This document shows, piece by piece, positions 60,873-64,000 of a stretch of 64,000 nt of DNA. Both the position numbers and the translations under genes were made by a program. Source of the DNA: Phycisphaeraceae bacterium (GTDB lineage Bacteria; Planctomycetota; Phycisphaerae; Phycisphaerales; UBA1924); the NCBI GenBank assembly GCA_007693965.1, contig RECQ01000040.1, forward strand, positions 25,788 through 89,787, written 5' to 3'. Position 1 is the first letter of the stretch. Every line of letters begins with the position of its first letter. A model generated the notes under the pieces. That model was given only the letters and a program-made list of their open reading frames with translations. It was not told the DNA's origin and ran no database searches.

Positions 60873-63200
60873 TCAGGCGGGCTCGGGAGTGAATGTCATC
60901 GTCCGGCCGTCCGGGTATTCGATGGTCCCCAGCCCGGCCTTCGCAAGCTCGCCCAGGGCCTCCTTCGCTTTGTCCGATCCACCCTTGCCCGCGAACCGCG
61001 CCAGGGTCCGGGCCAGCTCGCGGGGTGTGACACAACCGCGAGCCCTGATCCAGCGGATCAGCTCCCGCTGTTCGGCGTCCTCCGGGCCCTCCGCGAGCCG
61101 CGCGTAGATTCGCTCGGCTTCGCGGCGGAACCAGATCGCCAGGGCGACCCCTCGGCGCATCGACTCGCCGTCGATCCGGTCCGGCGCCACCCCCTCCCCG
61201 CCGGCGAGCCGGCCCAGATGGATCACGAGCGCCAGCCGCGCCGCTCCGCCTTCGAGCTTGCTCAACATCGCGCGGGTCTGATCATCCTGCCCGGCCAGGT
61301 CGGCGTTCAAGGCGTCGTAGTAGTCCGCCCACACCCGACCGGCCTCATCGTCGAGGGGCAGTTCGCGGGGGAGCGGTTCGCCACGCTCACCCTCGGGCAT
61401 GTCCAGGGCGTAGAGCCGACCGATCATCGCGGCATAGGCGCCGGCGACCGCCGCAGACAGTCCGCGGGGCGACCACTTCCGCGCCGGCGTCGGAGGCATC
61501 GCCATCAGCAGACGGGCGACCAGTCCGGAGTCGAAGTCCGTCGCGTTCAGCGCGGTCGCCAGGACGCCCGGCTGGATCAGCCCGGCGATGTTCAGCGCGG
61601 CTCGTTTGATTCGCAGTCGCTTGCTCGTCTTGCGATCAACCTTGAGCGGGCCGGCCCGATGCATCGGGAGCCACCGCGACGATTCACTCGCCGGCCGGCC
61701 GTTCCCGCCGCTGTAGCGCGTGAAGCCACCGAGCCACGACGCGAGTTCGTCACAGGCCAGCAGCAGCCCGCGCGGGCTCTCCGACAGCATGGCCGCGAGC
61801 GCTTCAAACGTCGTGTCGTTCGTCACGAATCGTTCGCACGGCGGCGGATCAGGCGCGGCAAGTTTCGACCTGCTCCGCTTGTGCTCGATAAGCGCCGCCT
61901 CGTGTTCTTTCCGCAGTTCCTCGTACACGTCGAACGATTCGCCGTCCCGCTGCTCGGCGGGTCGCGTCGCCATCTCCAGCGCGGGGCTCTTGCCCGTGCC
62001 CGACGGCGCGACGACGGCGGTCCACAGGATCGCCGGCTCACACCAGGAGCTCGAGAGTTGGACGACACGCGAGTTCCCGATCGCTGCGCTGATCGTCGTC
62101 AGTACCAGCGGACCGACCATCCCTTCGTCAACCTGCATGGAGGCGGCGCTGTGTCGCACCATGTCGGCGGCGGCGCGCGGGAGGGCGTCCGTCGGAAACG
62201 GCCCCCATGCCGGCGCCTCCGGCTCGTCTTCGTCGCCGTCGTCACGACTCACAACCGGCGCCGCCACGAGTTCGTCGAGCACGTCCGCGCCACACTTCTG
62301 ACGCCCCTCGGCGTCGGCCAGGTCCAGGCCCTCGGCGTGCATCCTGCCGAGCAGATCGCGCAGGTCCGATGCGTCCCTGGGCGTCGGCGCCAGGTGCACA
62401 GGCGCCTTGATCCGCCCGGCCAGGTGATGCGCGACCTTCGCGGCGCCGCGTTCTCCGGCGGAGTCGGCGTCGCCGACAACGATGACCGAAGTCGGCTTGA
62501 TTCGACCGAGCAGCTCGCAAAGCCAGCGGAGCGAATCGCCGGTCCCGCCGGCCTGAGGAATCCCAACCGCGCGCAGTCCGAGCGACAGCCCGGCGGCGCA
62601 GTCGGAACCACCCTCGACGATGATCAGCGGATCGTCGCCGTCTTCAACCGTCGCGGCATCGAAGATCAGCCCGCGCTTCGATCCGGGATAGCAGCGTTTC
62701 CCGTTGGAATCGCGCACCCCGACGCCGACCACCGCGCCGGCGCCGTCACGCTCCGGCCAGGCGTATCCGCCGGCGCCATCGTCGCCGAAGCCCAGGGCCT
62801 CAAGCGCCTCCGGGGCGACGTTGAGCGAATCGGCGAGCTCCTGGAGCGCGTCATCGTCGAGGCGATCCGCGGCCTCATGCGCAAGGCGTCCGAAGTCGCG
62901 TTTCCTGCGCGCCGACCCCCTGCCCAATCGGCCCACGCCAGCCGATCCGTTGAGCGAAGTAGGGAACAAATCCGCCTCTGTGAGCGACAGCGCGGCGACG
63001 ATCGCGGCGAGCTGGCAACCAGCATGACAAGTGAGCAGGGCGCGCCCGTCATCGCCGACGCCGACTGAGAGAGACGGATCGCGGTCATCGTGCGCCGGGC
63101 ATCGCGCCGACCACCCCGAGCTGGACCGCTTCGGATCGCAGTCCGCAGCGCGCAGAGCCTCGACGATTCTTTCAATTGGGGTTGTGCTCAACGCGCACAC
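60873..63200 (-). CDS. Primase/helicase-type replication protein (CHC2 zinc finger, TOPRIM, DUF3987-like)
   Basis: A 775-residue replication protein of the integrative element. The N-terminal zinc finger has CPAH (34-37) and CHAGC (58-62), as in DnaG-like primases. A TOPRIM domain follows (about 195-260; LIIVEGGSDCAAGL, VIVVGDADSAGERG). The C-terminal part is DUF3987-like, with a Walker A near 405 (VAPSGTGKSPALEMA) and 'GLLLACDELASWLGGFTRYS' as Walker B. This domain series is typical of phage and plasmid primase-helicases. Its start overlaps the small upstream gene by 13 bp. It may support replication of the element after excision. Confidence 0.88.
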   Translation of the reverse strand: MCALSTTPIERIVEALRAADCDPKRSSSGWSARCPAHDDRDPSLSVGVGDDGRALLTCHAGCQLAAIVAALSLTEADLFPTSLNGSAGVGRLGRGSARRKRDFGRLAHEAADRLDDDALQELADSLNVAPEALEALGFGDDGAGGYAWPERDGAGAVVGVGVRDSNGKRCYPGSKRGLIFDAATVEDGDDPLIIVEGGSDCAAGLSLGLRAVGIPQAGGTGDSLRWLCELLGRIKPTSVIVVGDADSAGERGAAKVAHHLAGRIKAPVHLAPTPRDASDLRDLLGRMHAEGLDLADAEGRQKCGADVLDELVAAPVVSRDDGDEDEPEAPAWGPFPTDALPRAAADMVRHSAASMQVDEGMVGPLVLTTISAAIGNSRVVQLSSSWCEPAILWTAVVAPSGTGKSPALEMATRPAEQRDGESFDVYEELRKEHEAALIEHKRSRSKLAAPDPPPCERFVTNDTTFEALAAMLSESPRGLLLACDELASWLGGFTRYSGGNGRPASESSRWLPMHRAGPLKVDRKTSKRLRIKRAALNIAGLIQPGVLATALNATDFDSGLVARLLMAMPPTPARKWSPRGLSAAVAGAYAAMIGRLYALDMPEGERGEPLPRELPLDDEAGRVWADYYDALNADLAGQDDQTRAMLSKLEGGAARLALVIHLGRLAGGEGVAPDRIDGESMRRGVALAIWFRREAERIYARLAEGPEDAEQRELIRWIRARGCVTPRELARTLARFAGKGGSDKAKEALGELAKAGLGTIEYPDGRTMTFTPEPA

Positions 63201-63379
63201 CCCTTCCCGTGGCGAAGGCCCCGAGCATCCGCCTCTTCGAAGTAGGAAACCGGGATCGCAGAAACCGACTCTCGCAGTCCGCGGATCGCGTCGGCCACGT
63301 CGGCGACAGCGGCGCGAAGCTCGCGCACTTCCTCCACGAACTGCGCCAGGTCGGGGTCGGGTGTAGGGCGATCATTCAT
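63188..63379 (-). CDS. Small acidic coiled-coil protein of the integrative element
   Basis: A 63-residue protein with the helical stretch PDLAQFVEEVRELRAAVADV then ADAIRGLRESVSA. It overlaps the primase start (63188-63200) and the HTH gene end (63372-63379), a spacing that strongly suggests a real translated gene. No family is recognised. A start at 63433 is possible but less likely. Function unknown; a structural partner of the primase is one option. Confidence 0.6.
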   Translation of the reverse strand: MNDRPTPDPDLAQFVEEVRELRAAVADVADAIRGLRESVSAIPVSYFEEADARGLRHGKGCAR

Positions 63380-63659
63380 GGGACGCCCCCTTCCCGGCGA
63401 CGCGCGGGCAACCGGCGTCGATCCACTTCTCAAGCTCGCGTGCGCTGTACAGCCGTCGCCCCCCGACCTTCACCGACGGGACGCTCCCCTCGCGGGTGAG
63501 TTCGGCGAGCAGGCGGCGACCGATCCCGAGCGTGCGCGTCGTCTCCGACACGCTCAGCAGTTGCGGAGCGTTGTAGCCCGGGCTACGATGTGAGTGAGAT
63601 TGCTCAACGGCGCCCCGTTCGCTCAACCGCGGCGGGGTGTTTTTTCTTTTGCTTGACAC
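63372..63659 (-). CDS. Excisionase-like helix-turn-helix DNA-binding protein
   Basis: A protein of about 95 residues with a C-terminal MerR/Xis-type winged helix: QLLSVSETTRTLGIGRRLLA then GSVPSVKVGGRRLYSARELE, the HTH_17 pattern 'LLSVxExAxxLGIGxR...LxxxGxIPSVKVGxRRLxxxxxLxxWI'. The start is uncertain: GTG 63659 with AAGGA ten bases upstream is preferred to the more distant 63791, whose first 45 codons are not protein-like. It probably helps the recombinase in excision or regulates the element. Confidence 0.7.
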   Translation of the reverse strand: MSSKRKNTPPRLSERGAVEQSHSHRSPGYNAPQLLSVSETTRTLGIGRRLLAELTREGSVPSVKVGGRRLYSARELEKWIDAGCPRVAGKGASHE

Positions 63660-63882
63660 GGGGTTGTGATCCTTGCATTTCTGACCTTTGTTTGAAGTGA
63701 ATACCTCGCGATGGCGCACGCGCGCGTCGCGGTAGTGGCGGGCCGTCTGACGATGAGCGGCGGTGCCTTTTTCATTTTGTCGCGACGGCACCCAGCGCCG
63801 ACGCCTGAATCCGCCGCACCCCGTCTGTCGACGGGGGCGGGGCTGGGTGTGCTCGCATTGCGCGAGCGCCTCCGGAGGAAAC

Positions 63883-63910
63883 CCGCCCGCCCGGGTTCCC
63901 GGGAGGGCGG
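63883..63910 (-). terminator. Strong hairpin after the partial terminal gene
   Basis: CCGCCC-G-CCCGGG, TT, CCCGGG-A-GGGCGG form two stacked 6-bp stems around one mismatch. It follows the minus-strand stop at 63933 by about 22 bp, as expected for a terminator, but has no T-run. Confidence 0.45.
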
Positions 63911-63932
63911 ATAGCGAAACAAGGAACGACGT

Positions 63933-64000
63933 TTACTCGCCGGTATTCTTGATGATGCCGCGCCACTCGTGCAGCGCGATGCCGTAGTCAAGCCACGCGC
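63933..64000 (-). CDS. C-terminal end of a gene of the integrative element (partial)
   Basis: The last 21 codons before a TAA at 63933-63935 read AWLDYGIALHEWRGIIKNT then GE. The frame is open to the window edge. Too little is present to assign a family. Its place upstream of the excisionase-like gene and the hairpin after it suggest that it is a separate transcription unit of the same element. Confidence 0.4.
   Translation of the reverse strand, partial: AWLDYGIALHEWRGIIKNTGE

Larger units (their letters stand above)
59222..64000 (-). mobile_element. Integrative element inserted at tRNA-Val (partial, continues past window end)
   Basis: An integrase at the tRNA boundary, an XRE regulator, a repeat-rich control region, a primase/helicase, a small coiled-coil protein, an excisionase-like HTH protein and a further partial gene, all on the minus strand, form a typical module of a prophage-like or satellite-like integrative element. 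The left attachment site is the tRNA 3' half. The right copy of the repeat must lie beyond 64000. No capsid or conjugation gene is visible so far. Confidence 0.7.

Noticed and set aside
60756..63068. 770-codon plus-strand open frame
   Set aside because: Antisense to the primase/helicase, Arg/Gly/Pro-rich and without domains; the minus-strand frame has CHC2, TOPRIM and Walker motifs.
1..64000. CRISPR arrays and rRNA operons
   Set aside because: No regularly spaced direct repeats with unique spacers and no rRNA-like stretch were seen anywhere in the window.

Overview
The window looks like chromosomal DNA of a GC-rich planctomycete, most likely of the Phycisphaerae. The evidence is tandem C-terminal dockerin-like repeats of the 'GDLNGDNCVGSADLSILLGSWG' kind on a secreted protease, a PEP-CTERM-type sorting tail, two loci pairing a sigma factor with a Ser/Thr kinase, and a very large share of genes for sulfation and polysaccharides. 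No rRNA or marker gene is present, so the taxon is an inference.

Layout. 0-4 kb: a partial membrane-anchored coiled-coil protein, a sigma-70-family factor and a membrane-embedded kinase. 4-36 kb: a polysaccharide locus. It holds an apparently complete PAPS supply and recycling set (ATP sulfurylase, APS kinase, 3'-phosphonucleotidase) and five different sulfotransferases. It also holds nucleotide-sugar genes for UDP-glucuronate, UDP-galacturonate, UDP-xylose and GDP-L-fucose, several glycosyltransferases, O-acetyltransferases, FkbM-type and class I methyltransferases, a GpsA-like dehydrogenase next to a LicC-like nucleotidyltransferase, a Wzx-like flippase, a Wzy-like polymerase and a UbiA/DPPR-synthase-like prenyltransferase. 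The simplest reading is synthesis of an acidic, sulfated, O-acetylated exopolysaccharide or capsule containing fucose and uronic acid. 18.2-26.6 kb is a tightly overlapping minus-strand operon; 29.7-36.2 kb is a plus-strand one. No initiating phosphoglycosyltransferase and no outer-membrane exporter is visible, so the locus is incomplete in this window or completed elsewhere.

36-45 kb: two secreted zinc metalloproteases either side of a dihydrolipoyl dehydrogenase, then tRNA-Pro(CGG) and a tandem HD-GYP-like protein. 45-51 kb: an accessory patch with an OXA-2-like class D beta-lactamase flanked by near-identical 22-bp repeats and followed by an attC-like hairpin, a small HhH-like gene, a VOC-fold lipoprotein, an AlkD-like protein, and an A+T-richer type II restriction-modification system (m4C methyltransferase, nuclease, controller protein). 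51-59 kb: an ArsR/SRPBCC/membrane-protein operon with a perfect palindromic operator, a GNAT enzyme, a membrane-anchored Mrr-like nuclease, a second sigma factor/kinase pair (kinase with TPRs) and a PEP-CTERM protein.

59.2-64 kb: one end of an integrative element. A tyrosine recombinase reads into the 3' half of tRNA-Val(CAC), the presumed attachment site. It is followed by an XRE regulator, a repeat-rich intergenic region, a primase/helicase with CHC2, TOPRIM and DUF3987-like parts, a small coiled-coil protein and an excisionase-like HTH protein. The element continues past the window end.
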